DNA of 64,000 nucleotides, taken from contig NZ_BBJX01000001.1 in the NCBI RefSeq assembly GCF_000739995.1, positions 248,001 to 312,000 of the forward strand, given 5' to 3'. The stretch is from Comamonas granuli NBRC 101663. Its GTDB lineage: Bacteria; Pseudomonadota; Gammaproteobacteria; Burkholderiales; Burkholderiaceae_C. Position 1 is the first letter of the stretch. Each line of letters opens with the position of its first letter. The position numbers and the translations under genes were made by a program. The notes below the pieces were generated by a model that was not told the DNA's origin, searched no databases, and saw only the letters and a program-made list of their open reading frames with translations. Positions 9,615 to 19,808 of the stretch are shown one piece after another.

Positions 9615-9668
9615 TGACGCAAATTTCCTGCGTATACCCATGCACAGAGAAGGTAATTTGCGCAAATA
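9615..9668. promoter_or_regulatory. candidate Lrp-type operator region of hppD
   Basis: Two elements lie 57-110 bases before the hppD start. The first holds TGACGCAAATTT, also present at the Lrp-type gene start, as part of the inverted repeat ACGCA-N7-TGCGT. The second is a perfect 12-base palindrome, ATTTGCGCAAAT. Both share the GCAAAT core. Control by the nearby Lrp-family protein is an inference. Confidence 0.45.
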
Positions 9669-9724
9669 TTGAGCTCCGTCAAACCTACAGTGCGGGACTG
9701 GCATCCACACACGACGGAGACACC

Positions 9725-10872
<1,148 letters not shown>

Positions 10873-10879
<7 letters not shown>

Positions 10880-10979
10880 GTCGCCTGCGGCGCCTTCCCC
10901 CTTCTCTCGAATGGCTGCGCCATTTCGGGAAGGGGGACGCTCCCAGCGCGGCGGGGCGGCCCTTGCGCGGGAGCCCTGG
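10873..10979 (+). repeat. dispersed intergenic element, copy 1
   Basis: About 107 bases between hppD and phhA are repeated at 52160-52265. The last 49 bases (10931-10979) are identical in both copies; the first half is diverged but keeps CCCCCTG and an ATGGC-TGC-GCCAT-like palindrome. Both copies lie just past a stop codon. It shows no coding capacity. Confidence 0.85.
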
Positions 10980-11048
10980 CCTGGGGTGCGCCAGTGGCAT
11001 GCGCCGTGAATGGTGCATGCACCCTGAAATACAGAAAAAGGAGACACC

Positions 11049-11936
11049 ATGGCCGTCGAACCTGTCGTCTATGGAGCCAGTGAGCGCCCCCCGCGCGGCG
11101 ACTATGCGCGCGCCAATGCGGACTACACCTGCGCCCAGGACTGGGCCGCCTACACCGCCCGGGGCCACGACACCTACCGGCGCCTGTACGAGCGCCAGAG
11201 CGCGCAGTTGCCCGGGCTGGCGAGCGAGGCCTTCATCGCCGCCCTGCCCTCGCTGGGCGTCAAGGACCACATCCCGCGCTTCGAGGAGATCAACGAGCGC
11301 CTGTACCGCGCCACGCGCTGGGAGATTGTGGCGGTTCCGGGGTTGATCCCCGAAGTGCCATTCTTTACGCTGCTGGCGAACCGCCAATTCCCGGTGACGG
11401 ACTGGATCCGCACGCCCGAGGAGTTCGACTACATCGTCGAGCCCGACATCTTCCACGACCTGTTCGGCCATGTGCCGCTGCTGTTCAACCCGGTGTTCGC
11501 CGACTACGTGCAGCGCTACGGCCAGGGCGGCCTCAAGGCGCATGCCCTGGGCGCCTGCGAAATGCTCGCGCGCCTGTACTGGTACACCATCGAGTTCGGG
11601 CTGATCCGCGAGCCGGCCGGCCTGCGTGCCTACGGGGCGGGCATCCTGAGTTCGTCGGGGGAGCTGCCCTACGCGGTGCAAAGCCCCGAGCCGCAGCGCC
11701 TGCCGCTGCAACTGGAGCGCACCATGCGCACGCGCTACAAGATCGACAGCTACCAGCAGACCTATTTCGTGATCGACAGCTTCGAGCAGTTGTTCGACAT
11801 GACGGCGGCCGACTTCGCGCCGATCTACGAACGGCTGCGCAGCCAGCGCGCATTTGCCGCCAACGAGCGCGCGCCGCTCGAGGACGCGGACACCGCAGAG
11901 GGTTTTGCCAGCTTCCGCTGCGTGCTCGAGCGCTGA
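11049..11936 (+). CDS. phhA: phenylalanine 4-hydroxylase
   Basis: Monomeric, non-haem iron, pterin-dependent hydroxylase (295 residues) making tyrosine from phenylalanine. The iron ligands His136 and His141 (DIFHDLFGHVP) and Glu182 (YTIEFGLI) keep the spacing of the Chromobacterium enzyme. An AAGGAGA site precedes the ATG. With hppD just upstream, phenylalanine is carried to homogentisate. The pterin cofactor would need recycling; a pterin-4a-carbinolamine dehydratase is not seen here, but pteridine genes occur at 29.5-31.2 kb. Confidence 0.96.
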   Translation: MAVEPVVYGASERPPRGDYARANADYTCAQDWAAYTARGHDTYRRLYERQSAQLPGLASEAFIAALPSLGVKDHIPRFEEINERLYRATRWEIVAVPGLIPEVPFFTLLANRQFPVTDWIRTPEEFDYIVEPDIFHDLFGHVPLLFNPVFADYVQRYGQGGLKAHALGACEMLARLYWYTIEFGLIREPAGLRAYGAGILSSSGELPYAVQSPEPQRLPLQLERTMRTRYKIDSYQQTYFVIDSFEQLFDMTAADFAPIYERLRSQRAFAANERAPLEDADTAEGFASFRCVLER

Positions 11937-11958
11937 GATCGCACACACGCGCTCAGGC

Positions 11959-12897
11959 TCAGGCGGCATCCTGCTGCAGCAGCGCCAGGCAGGCCTGCAC
12001 CACCTCGGGGTGGCAGGCCATTTCCACATGGGCCACGCCGGCGATGAAATGCTGCCGCGCACCGGGCAGCGCAGCCGTACGTGCCGGAAAGACGATGTTG
12101 TCGCAATTGGAATACCAGCAGGAAAAAGCCTGCGCCCGGCTGGCAGGCTCATCGAGCTGCAGGCGCTGCAGCCAGGGGCTGGCCAGTTGCATCTGGCGCC
12201 CATTGGCTGCGCGGCTCCAGCGCCCCAGCCAGGTGCCGCCATGCGGCGTGCCCAGGGTGACGACATGGTGCACGCGGCTGTCCGCCTGCTGGGCACGCAG
12301 CCAGGCGCGCGTGGCCAGACCGCCCATGCTGTGGGCAATGATGACGGGCGCCATGCCCGTGGCCTGGGTCACGCGGCGCACGGCGTCCTCGATGGCGGGC
12401 ACATAGGCGTCGATGGAGCCGAACACGGGCTCCAGGTTCACCGCCACATAGGCATGGCCACGCGCGCGCAGCAGCGGCATCCAGGGTAGCCACAGCCCGC
12501 GGTTGCACAGAAAGCCATGCACCAGCACCACGCCGCGCCGCCCCGTGGGCGCCTCGGGCAGCCAGTCGGCCACGGACTGGCTGCGCAGCGGCTGGCGCCA
12601 GCAGAACACGGTGAAGAAGCAGCGCGTCTCGGCCGCCAGCGCGCGCAGCACCTGCCCCAGACGGGCGCGGGGCGCGGCGTCGCTGCGGTTGACCGCGTGC
12701 ATCAGGACAAACGGCAGCGCCATGCCCACGGCCCAGAACAGCAGGGCCAGTGCCAGGCCCTGGCAGGCCAGCGCGGTGCTCTGCGCCCCGGCCCACAGCA
12801 CCCAGGCCAGCAAGCCCAGCAGCGTGGCGCCCAGGGCCGTGGCCTGCAGGCGGGCCAGCGCACCTGCGGGGTGCCGGGGAGATTCGGTAGTTTTCAT
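11959..12897 (-). CDS. membrane-anchored alpha/beta hydrolase
   Basis: 312 residues. Two N-terminal hydrophobic segments (about 17-38 and 43-65) are followed by a lipase-like alpha/beta hydrolase domain: oxyanion-hole segment VLVHGFLCNRG, nucleophile elbow IAHSMGGL, and a C-terminal His near GVAHVEM. Close to esterase/lipase-like proteins often annotated as permease-like or triacylglycerol lipase in Burkholderiales. The substrate is unknown. ATG 12897 is chosen because the hydrophobic N-terminus begins there. It is divergent from the following gene, with 81 bases between. Confidence 0.8.
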   Translation of the reverse strand: MKTTESPRHPAGALARLQATALGATLLGLLAWVLWAGAQSTALACQGLALALLFWAVGMALPFVLMHAVNRSDAAPRARLGQVLRALAAETRCFFTVFCWRQPLRSQSVADWLPEAPTGRRGVVLVHGFLCNRGLWLPWMPLLRARGHAYVAVNLEPVFGSIDAYVPAIEDAVRRVTQATGMAPVIIAHSMGGLATRAWLRAQQADSRVHHVVTLGTPHGGTWLGRWSRAANGRQMQLASPWLQRLQLDEPASRAQAFSCWYSNCDNIVFPARTAALPGARQHFIAGVAHVEMACHPEVVQACLALLQQDAA

Positions 12898-12978
12898 GCG
12901 GACATTGGAGCGGGCGCAAAGGCGGGCCCGGCGTTTTTGGGTGTAATGCACGCAGCATAGAACATCGCCTTGAGCCCC

Positions 12979-13731
12979 ATGGACGCCGCCGACACCATCC
13001 GCCAGTGCATTGACGAGGTCACCACCCAGCGCCAGCGCTGTCTGGACGACCCCGCACTGGACGGCGCGGTGCGGGCCGTCAAGCAGCTGCAGTCGCGCCG
13101 CTTTGCCGGCACCTACGCCGACCTCATGGACGACCCGCTCTACCGCCAGGCCACGCGCTTTTTCCTGGAGGAGCTCTACAGCCCCGGCGACCACAGCGAC
13201 CGCGACGCGCAGTTCGGCCGCATCGCGGGCACGCTGCAGGCGGTGTTCCCCCAGGCCGTGGTGCAGACGGCCACCGACCTGGCCCTGCTGCACGCGCAGA
13301 CCGAGCGCCTGGACTACGCCATGGGACAGGCCTGGCTGCACCTGCCCGCCACGCATGCGCACGCGCCCTCGGACGCGCCCCGCTACGTGGCCGCCTGGCG
13401 CGGCGTGGGCGAGCGGGCGGCGCGCGGGCAGCAGCTTGCCAGCGTGATGAAGCTGGGCGAGGACCTCACACGCTTCACACGCATGCCCGGGCTGCGCATG
13501 ATGCTGCGCATGATGCGCGGCCCGGCTCAGGCGGCCGGCCTGGGTGCGCTGCAGCACTTCCTGGAGTCGGGTTTCGACACCTTCGGCCAGATGGCGCGCC
13601 AGCGCGGCGCCGTGGAGCATTTCCTGGCCACGGTGCATGAGCGCGAGGCGGCGCTCATGCAGGCCCTGTTCGACGGCGACCCTGTCGCCTGCGGGACGCA
13701 ATTGGGCGCCACCCTGGGACTTGCCCGGTAA
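12979..13731 (+). CDS. conserved hypothetical protein with FFLEELY motif
   Basis: 250 residues, soluble and mostly helical, with no signal peptide. The segment RFFLEELYSPGDHSDRDAQF is recognisable from conserved betaproteobacterial proteins of unknown function. A TTG nine bases upstream could also start translation, but ATG 12979 is preferred. It sits between the membrane hydrolase and the acyl-CoA ligase and ends 60 bases before the ligase start, so it may be cotranscribed with lipid genes. I assign no function. Confidence 0.7.
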   Translation: MDAADTIRQCIDEVTTQRQRCLDDPALDGAVRAVKQLQSRRFAGTYADLMDDPLYRQATRFFLEELYSPGDHSDRDAQFGRIAGTLQAVFPQAVVQTATDLALLHAQTERLDYAMGQAWLHLPATHAHAPSDAPRYVAAWRGVGERAARGQQLASVMKLGEDLTRFTRMPGLRMMLRMMRGPAQAAGLGALQHFLESGFDTFGQMARQRGAVEHFLATVHEREAALMQALFDGDPVACGTQLGATLGLAR

Positions 13732-13791
13732 CCCGTGCCGCGGGCTTGCGCACAGAATCAGGTTTTTGCTTTTTTGACCCCTGAAGAACGC

Positions 13792-15471
13792 ATGGACAAG
13801 ATCTGGCTCAAGAACTATCCCCCGGGCGTGCCGCACGAGGTGGATCCCACGCAATACCGCTCGGCCGCGCACCTGCTCGAGGAGGCCATGCAAAAGCACG
13901 CGGCCAGCCCGTTCTCGGTGTGCATGGAGCGCTGGATGAGCTATGGCGAACTGGAGCGCCATTCGGCCGCGCTGGGCGCCTGGCTGCAGGGTCAGGGGTT
14001 GGAGCCGGGCGCGCGCGTGGCCATCATGCTGCCCAACGTGCCGCAGTTCGCCGTGAGCATGGCGGCCGTGCTGCGCGCGGGCTACACCTGCGTGAACGTC
14101 AACCCGCTCTACACCGCGCGCGAGCTCGAACACCAGCTCAAGGACTCAGGGGCGACCGCCATCGTCATCCTGGAGAACTTCGCCCATACGCTGGCCGAGG
14201 TCATCGAGCACACCAGCGTGAAGCATGTGGTGCTGGCCTCCATGGGCGACCTGCTGGGCCCCTGGTATGGCCGCTGGATCACCTTCGCCGTGCGCCATCT
14301 GGCCAAGATGGTGCCGCCCTTCGAGCTGCCGCTCGCGGACGGGCGGCAGGTCATCCCGTTCAAGCGCGCGCTCACGCTGGGCGCACGCCGCAAGCTCCAC
14401 CCCAGCCAGGCGACGCTGGACTCCATCGCCTTCCTGCAGTACACGGGCGGCACCACGGGCCTGTCCAAGGGCGCGGTGCTCACGCATGGCAACATCGTGG
14501 CCGCCACGCTGCAGGCCGAGGCCTGGTTCACCCCGGCGCTGGCCCGGATCGGCGACGTGACCAAGGCCAACAGCATCGCCGCGCTGCCGCTGTACCACAT
14601 CTTCGCGCTCACGCTGTGCCTGCTGGCCATCCGCCAGGGCTCGCGCCTGACGCTGATCCCCAACCCGCGCGACATCCCGAAGTTCGTCGAGGTGCTGAAA
14701 AAGCGCCCCTTCCACATGCTGCCCGCGGTCAACACGCTGTTCAACGCGCTCCTGCAGAACACGCAGTTCCGCGCGCTCGACTTCTCGCACCTGTGCGTCT
14801 CGCAGGCCGGCGGCATGGCGGCGTCCGAGGGCACGGCGCGCCAGTGGCAGAAGGTCACGGGCAGCACCATGATCGAGGGCTGGGGCATGAGCGAGACCTG
14901 CGCCATCGGTACCAACAACCCGGTGAGCAACACCACGTTCTCCGGCACCATCGGCCTGCCGCTGCCGGGCATCGACATCGCCATCAAGGACGACGAAGGC
15001 CACAGCCTGCCCGTGGGCGCCGCGGGCGAGATCTGCATCCGCGGCCCCAACGTCACGCCGGGCTACTACCACCAGCCCGAGGATAACGCCAAGGCCTTCA
15101 CCGCCGATGGCTTCATGCGCACGGGCGACATCGGCGTCATGGACGCGGACGGCTACACGCGCATCATCGACCGCAAGAAGGACATGATCCTGGTCAGCGG
15201 CTTCAACGTCTTCCCCAACGAGATCGAGAACGTCATCTCCACCTGCCCCGGCGTGATCGAGTGCGCGGCCATCGGCGTGCCCGACGAGAAGCAAGGCGAA
15301 GCCGTCAAGGTGTTCGTGGTGCGCAGCGATGCCTCGCTCGAAGAGAGCGACGTGATGCGCTTTTGCCATGAGAACCTCACGGGCTACAAGCGCCCCAAGT
15401 ACATCGAGTTCCGCGACGATCTGCCCAAGTCCAACGTGGGCAAGATCCTGCGGCGCGAGCTGCGCAAATGA
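13792..15471 (+). CDS. fadD: long-chain fatty acid--CoA ligase
   Basis: 559-residue adenylate-forming enzyme that activates fatty acids to acyl-CoA. The AMP-binding P-loop YTGGTTGLSKGA lies at about 216-227, GWGMSET at about 363-369, the hinge YTRIIDRKKDMI follows, and the C-terminal lysine lies in KSNVGKILRREL. Length and motifs match E. coli FadD (561). The start MDKIWLKNYPPG is characteristic and set at ATG 13792. The ribosome site is weak. Confidence 0.93.
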   Translation: MDKIWLKNYPPGVPHEVDPTQYRSAAHLLEEAMQKHAASPFSVCMERWMSYGELERHSAALGAWLQGQGLEPGARVAIMLPNVPQFAVSMAAVLRAGYTCVNVNPLYTARELEHQLKDSGATAIVILENFAHTLAEVIEHTSVKHVVLASMGDLLGPWYGRWITFAVRHLAKMVPPFELPLADGRQVIPFKRALTLGARRKLHPSQATLDSIAFLQYTGGTTGLSKGAVLTHGNIVAATLQAEAWFTPALARIGDVTKANSIAALPLYHIFALTLCLLAIRQGSRLTLIPNPRDIPKFVEVLKKRPFHMLPAVNTLFNALLQNTQFRALDFSHLCVSQAGGMAASEGTARQWQKVTGSTMIEGWGMSETCAIGTNNPVSNTTFSGTIGLPLPGIDIAIKDDEGHSLPVGAAGEICIRGPNVTPGYYHQPEDNAKAFTADGFMRTGDIGVMDADGYTRIIDRKKDMILVSGFNVFPNEIENVISTCPGVIECAAIGVPDEKQGEAVKVFVVRSDASLEESDVMRFCHENLTGYKRPKYIEFRDDLPKSNVGKILRRELRK

Positions 15472-15538
15472 CCGTCATGCCCCCTGTGCCGCACCCATGG
15501 CATATGCTGTGCACGGTGCGACACGGGGCCACTGGTCA

Positions 15539-15572
15539 TTACTACTGATTTAATAGCTTATGGCGCTTCATC
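15539..15572 (+). repeat. short dispersed repeat, copy at metallo-hydrolase start
   Basis: Left half of the ATAGCT repeat family (CTACTGATTTAATAGCTTATGGCGCTT). The gene's ATG (15560) lies inside the element, created by TTATGG where other copies have CTGGTG or CTGCTG. Confidence 0.6.
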
Positions 15573-16489
15573 CATCGGCCCTACCGCCCGAAATCACCGT
15601 ATTCGAACGGGGCTGGCTGTCGTCCAACAACGTGCTGTTCACGGGGGCACGCTCGGGCACGGCGCTGGTGGACACGGGCTACTGCACGCATGGCGGGCAG
15701 ACGGTGGCGCTGGTGCGCTCGGCCCTGGACGGGCGGCCGCTCGAGCGCATCCTCAACACCCACCTGCACAGCGACCACTGCGGCGGCAACGCCGCGCTGC
15801 AGGAGGCCTGGCCCGGGGTGCACACGGCCATCCCGCCCGGGCAGGCGGCGCTGGTGCGCGACTGGGACCCCTACGCCCTGAGCTACACGCCCACGGGCCA
15901 GGACTGCCCGCGCTTTCGCTGCGATGGCGTGCTGCAGCCCGGCACCGAGGTGCTGCTGGGCGACCGCCCCTGGCAGGTGCACGCCGCGCCGGGGCACGAC
16001 CCGCACTCCATCATCCTGTTCGAGCCGCAGGAGCGCCTGCTGATCTCGGCCGACGCGCTGTGGGAGAACGGCTTTGGCGTGGTCTTTCCCGAGCTCGACG
16101 GCGAAGACGCCTTCGCTGCCGTGGCCGATACGCTGGACCTGATCGAGCGCCTGGCGCCGCGCACCGTGATCCCGGGCCACGGCCCGCTGTTTCACGACGC
16201 GCCGCGCGCGCTGGAGGCGGCGCGCCGGCGGCTCGACGGCTTTGTGCAAAACCCCCTCAAGCACACGCAGTACGCCGCCAAGGTGCTGCTCAAGTACAAG
16301 CTGCTCGAATGGCAGCGCATCCGCATGGCAGACCTGCGCGCCTGGACGCTGGCCACGCCGCATTTCCGCACCATGCACCAGCGGCATTTCGGCGGCCAGG
16401 ACTTCGATGCCTGGCTGCAGGGCCTGGCGCAGGACCTCGTGCGCTCGGGCGCCGCGCGGCACGAGGGCGACTGGCTCGTCAATCTGTGA
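15560..16489 (+). CDS. MBL-fold metallo-hydrolase
   Basis: 309 residues. The metallo-beta-lactamase metal-binding set is intact: THLHSDHCGGN (HxHxDH), His in APGHDPHS, Asp in SADALWENG and His in IPGHGPLF. The C-terminal third (about 215-309) is helical, typical of larger glyoxalase II-like or hydroxyacyl hydrolases. The substrate is unknown. The start codon lies within a dispersed repeat and no ribosome site is seen. msrA follows 21 bases later and is likely cotranscribed. Confidence 0.88.
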   Translation: MALHPSALPPEITVFERGWLSSNNVLFTGARSGTALVDTGYCTHGGQTVALVRSALDGRPLERILNTHLHSDHCGGNAALQEAWPGVHTAIPPGQAALVRDWDPYALSYTPTGQDCPRFRCDGVLQPGTEVLLGDRPWQVHAAPGHDPHSIILFEPQERLLISADALWENGFGVVFPELDGEDAFAAVADTLDLIERLAPRTVIPGHGPLFHDAPRALEAARRRLDGFVQNPLKHTQYAAKVLLKYKLLEWQRIRMADLRAWTLATPHFRTMHQRHFGGQDFDAWLQGLAQDLVRSGAARHEGDWLVNL

Positions 16490-16510
16490 ACCCCTCTTGC
16501 GGAGTGCCCC

Positions 16511-17059
16511 ATGCAGACCGCCCCCGTTGAAACCATCACCCTGGCGGGTGGGTGCTTTTGGTGCACCGAGGCCGTCTTTGCCCGCGTGCGCGGCGTGGTG
16601 GACGTGCAAAGCGGCTACGCCAACGGCCATGTGCCGGCCCCCACCTACGAACAGGTCTGCACCGGCAGCACAGGCCACGCCGAGGCGGTGCGCGTGCGCT
16701 TCGACCCTGCCCAGGTCAGCCTGCGGGAACTGCTGGAGATCTTCTTTGCCACGCACGACCCCACGACGCTCAATCGCCAGGGGCACGATGTGGGGCCGCA
16801 GTACCGCAGCGGCATCTACACCACGCACCCGGAACACGAGGCGGTGGCCCGTGCCCTGCTGCAGGAGCTGCAGGAGGGCGGGCACTTTGCCGCGCCCATC
16901 GTCACCGAGCTACAGGCCCTCACGGCCTGGTGGCCGGCCGAGGACTACCACACGGACTATTTCAACCAGCACCCGCACCAGGGCTACTGCGCCGCGGTCA
17001 TCGCCCCCAAGCTGGAGAAATTCCGCGCCACTTTTGCGCGCCTGCTCAAGAGCGATTGA
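16511..17059 (+). CDS. msrA: peptide methionine-S-sulfoxide reductase A
   Basis: 182 residues; repairs the S-epimer of methionine sulfoxide in proteins. The active site GGCFWCTE with Cys15 begins near the N-terminus as in the short MsrA class; further family features are STGHAEAV and the C-terminal HQGYC, which may supply a resolving cysteine. A GGAG-like site precedes the ATG. It converges on slt, with 11 bases between stops. Confidence 0.95.
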   Translation: MQTAPVETITLAGGCFWCTEAVFARVRGVVDVQSGYANGHVPAPTYEQVCTGSTGHAEAVRVRFDPAQVSLRELLEIFFATHDPTTLNRQGHDVGPQYRSGIYTTHPEHEAVARALLQELQEGGHFAAPIVTELQALTAWWPAEDYHTDYFNQHPHQGYCAAVIAPKLEKFRATFARLLKSD

Positions 17060-17070
17060 ACCGGCGGGGC

Positions 17071-19056
17071 TCAGGGCAGGTCGCTGTTGACCTCGGGCTC
17101 GGCCGCGCCGCGCGGGCCGATGGTGCCCAGGCGTGCCTTGAGCGACTGCGGCTGGCCGGTGATGAGGGCGGCGTAATTGGTGGTGTTGGCCAGCACCTTC
17201 TTGACGTAGTCGCGCGTCTCGGCGAACGGAATGTTCTCGGCCCAGATGGCGGCGTCGAGCACGGGGCCGTTGCGCCAGTTGCGCGGGCGCCCCGGCCCGG
17301 CGTTGTAGGCGGCCGCGGCCATGGGCATGGAGCCGCCGAAGTCGTCCAGCGCCAGCTTGAGGTAGGCCGTGCCGATGGCGATATTCGTGTCGCGCTCGTT
17401 GAGCTGGTCGGTGCTGAAGCCCGCGATGCCGATTTTCTTGGCCGTCCAGCGCGCCGTCGCGGGCATGACCTGCATCAGGCCCGAAGCCCCGACATGCGAG
17501 CGTGCATCCATGATGAAGCGGCTCTCCTGCCGGATCAGGCCGTAGACGTAGGCCGGGTCCAGGCCGATGGCGCGTGCGCGCGCCAGGACCGCATCGTGGA
17601 AGGGCATGGGAAAGCGCTGCGCCATGTCGATGCTGGTGCGCGTGCGCTCGCTGGTGTTGATGCAGCGGTCCCACACCTGCTGCTGGCAGGCGAAATCGGC
17701 CGCGGCGAGCAGATCGCGCTCACCCATGCCGCCGTTCTGGTGCAGATTGGTGCTGTAGTTCCATTCGCGCACCCCCTCGGCGCGCAGGCCGATGAGGATG
17801 GCGTACAGGCCGCGGTTGAGGCCCGGGTGGGCCCGGGCGCGCGCCTTCTCCTCCTCGGTCAGGGGCGCGGGGGGCGGGGGCAGGCTCACGCGCTGGCCCA
17901 GCTCCTCCAGCGCCAACTGCTCGTAGAAGCCACGCGTACCCGCAATGCCCTCCAGCAGGCGCTGGGCCTGGGCCCGGTCGGCCTCGGCGGGGCGGCCCGC
18001 GAGCAGCGCGCGGGCCTTCCAGTACACCCAGGTGCTGTCCTGGCGCGCCTCCTCGCCCATGGCGTCTATGGCCTTGCGCACTTCCTTCCACTGCCCGGCG
18101 CGCAGCGCGGTGCGCGCCTTCCAGGCGAGCAGGTCGTCGTTCAGGTCGGAATCGCGCGTGACGTTGGCAAAGTAGCCCATGGCGCTGGCCGACAGCTTTT
18201 GCGCCGCGGCCTTGCCGATCACGCCCCAGGCCCAGTTGCGCTCTTCGCTGGAGAGGTGCACGCCCCATTTGTTGTCCAGCAGGTTGGCCGCGCCATCGGC
18301 GTCGCTGCCCGCCAGGCGGACCAGGGACAGCAGCACCAGCTCCTGGCGCGCCCGGCCTGCCGCGCTGGAATGGGCGCGCAGGAACTTGGTGGGCGCATCC
18401 AGCGCCTCGCGCAGGCGCGGCAAGGCGTCGGGCGCGACGATTTCCACGGCCGCGCGCACCACGCCGGGGCGGTTGGCCTCGACGGCCAGGCGCGCCTTGC
18501 GCCAGATGTCGAGCGCGCTGAGCTGCCGGGCCGTATAGAGCTCGCTGGCAGCGTGGGTGCAGCCGTCGTCCTGGTCGCGCTGCGCGTACCAGGCGCGGCG
18601 CACCTCGTCGCCCACCTGCGTTGGCGCCTGGCCCTTGAGGGCGTCGATCAGCAGCGCATAGCAGCGCACCTCGCGGTCGTCCTGCATGCGGTACTGGGCG
18701 TGCACTTCGGCAAACTGCGCCCAGTCGCGGCGCTGGCCCAGCAGGCGCAGCCAGTCGTTGCGCAGGCGGTCTTCCTGGTAGGTGCCGGCCCAGCGCTGCA
18801 GAAAGGACTGCACCTCCTGGGCGCTCGCCTCGTTCAGGCGCGCCTTGAGTTCCCAGTAGGCGGCCCAAGGTTCGAGCGCATGGCCGCGCGCCTGGGGCAG
18901 GAGCTGCTCGAGCTTTTTGCGCTCGCCCTTGCGGAAGGCCTGCTGCATGTCCAGCAGCACCTGGTCGCCCTTGCCGGCCTGCGCGGCGCAAGGCAGGGCG
19001 GAGAATGCCAGCAGCGCCGAAGCGGCCAGCGGTGTCAGAATCTTCAACCAATGCAT
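17071..19056 (-). CDS. slt: soluble lytic murein transglycosylase
   Basis: Periplasmic, 661 residues. A signal peptide (1-26, ending AQA) is followed by a long superhelical U/L region (about 30-470) and a C-terminal goose-lysozyme-like SLT domain (about 490-640). The catalytic Glu511 lies in YGLIRQESRF, followed by ASGLMQVMPATA and AAYNAGPGR. It cleaves glycan strands to 1,6-anhydro-muropeptides. Length matches Slt70-type enzymes. It is divergent from the cycloligase gene, with only 14 bases between starts, so promoters must overlap coding sequence. Confidence 0.94.
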   Translation of the reverse strand: MHWLKILTPLAASALLAFSALPCAAQAGKGDQVLLDMQQAFRKGERKKLEQLLPQARGHALEPWAAYWELKARLNEASAQEVQSFLQRWAGTYQEDRLRNDWLRLLGQRRDWAQFAEVHAQYRMQDDREVRCYALLIDALKGQAPTQVGDEVRRAWYAQRDQDDGCTHAASELYTARQLSALDIWRKARLAVEANRPGVVRAAVEIVAPDALPRLREALDAPTKFLRAHSSAAGRARQELVLLSLVRLAGSDADGAANLLDNKWGVHLSSEERNWAWGVIGKAAAQKLSASAMGYFANVTRDSDLNDDLLAWKARTALRAGQWKEVRKAIDAMGEEARQDSTWVYWKARALLAGRPAEADRAQAQRLLEGIAGTRGFYEQLALEELGQRVSLPPPPAPLTEEEKARARAHPGLNRGLYAILIGLRAEGVREWNYSTNLHQNGGMGERDLLAAADFACQQQVWDRCINTSERTRTSIDMAQRFPMPFHDAVLARARAIGLDPAYVYGLIRQESRFIMDARSHVGASGLMQVMPATARWTAKKIGIAGFSTDQLNERDTNIAIGTAYLKLALDDFGGSMPMAAAAYNAGPGRPRNWRNGPVLDAAIWAENIPFAETRDYVKKVLANTTNYAALITGQPQSLKARLGTIGPRGAAEPEVNSDLP

Positions 19057-19070
19057 GGGGGAATTATGTG

Positions 19071-19643
19071 ATGGACAAGACAGCCCTGCGGCGCGCCCTG
19101 GTAGAGCAACGCCTGAACCTGCCCGACCGCCTACAGCGCGCCGACGCGCTGCAGCAAATCATGCGCATCTGGCTCATCCACCGCCCTGACACAGTGATCG
19201 GCGCCTACTGGCCCATCAAAGGGGAATTCGACCCTCTGCCGGCCCTGCACCGCTGGAAGGAAGACGGTGAGCTGCTGGACGAGCCGCTGCGCCGCCGCAT
19301 CGGCCTGCCCGTGATCAACAAGCAGCACAAGACGCTGACTTTCCACGCCTGGTACCCCGGCTGCCCCATGGAGGAAGACGCCTACGGCATCCCCAAGCCC
19401 AAGGACACCGAGCTCATCGTGCCCACGCTGCTGTTCGTGCCCTGCGTGGGCTATGGGCCGGGCGGCTACCGCCTGGGCTATGGCGGCGGCTTTTACGATC
19501 GCACCCTCGCCACGCTGCAGCCGCGCCCCTTCACCGTGGGCCTGGGCTATACCCACGGCTACCTCGACGAGTTCCTGCCCGAGCCGCACGACCTGCCACT
19601 GGACGCCATCCTGAACGACAACGGCGTGGTCTGGCCCGTCTGA
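19071..19643 (+). CDS. 5-formyltetrahydrofolate cyclo-ligase
   Basis: 190 residues; converts 5-formyl-THF to 5,10-methenyl-THF using ATP. The family signature GYGPGGYRLGYGGGFYDRTL is complete, and the N-terminus MDKTALRRALVEQRL is typical. ATG 19071 lies 14 bases from the divergent slt start. In gammaproteobacteria this gene follows 6S RNA, but there is no room for that here. Confidence 0.93.
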   Translation: MDKTALRRALVEQRLNLPDRLQRADALQQIMRIWLIHRPDTVIGAYWPIKGEFDPLPALHRWKEDGELLDEPLRRRIGLPVINKQHKTLTFHAWYPGCPMEEDAYGIPKPKDTELIVPTLLFVPCVGYGPGGYRLGYGGGFYDRTLATLQPRPFTVGLGYTHGYLDEFLPEPHDLPLDAILNDNGVVWPV

Positions 19644-19808
19644 GTATTCAGCCTTTATTAGTCACGAATATGGAACAGTTAGTTGTTTTTTGGCTTGTTT
19701 ATCAATCATTCGAGGCGATTTAAAGTTGAGTCCATGGTGAAGACGCCGCATTGCAAGGCCCTCGCCACAGGTCTTTTCCCTTTATTCGTCACTTCCGAAG
19801 GACACGCC

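Noticed and set aside
16552-19071. An 839-codon plus-strand frame opposite slt
   Set aside because: Antisense shadow of the transglycosylase and msrA; no recognisable domain.
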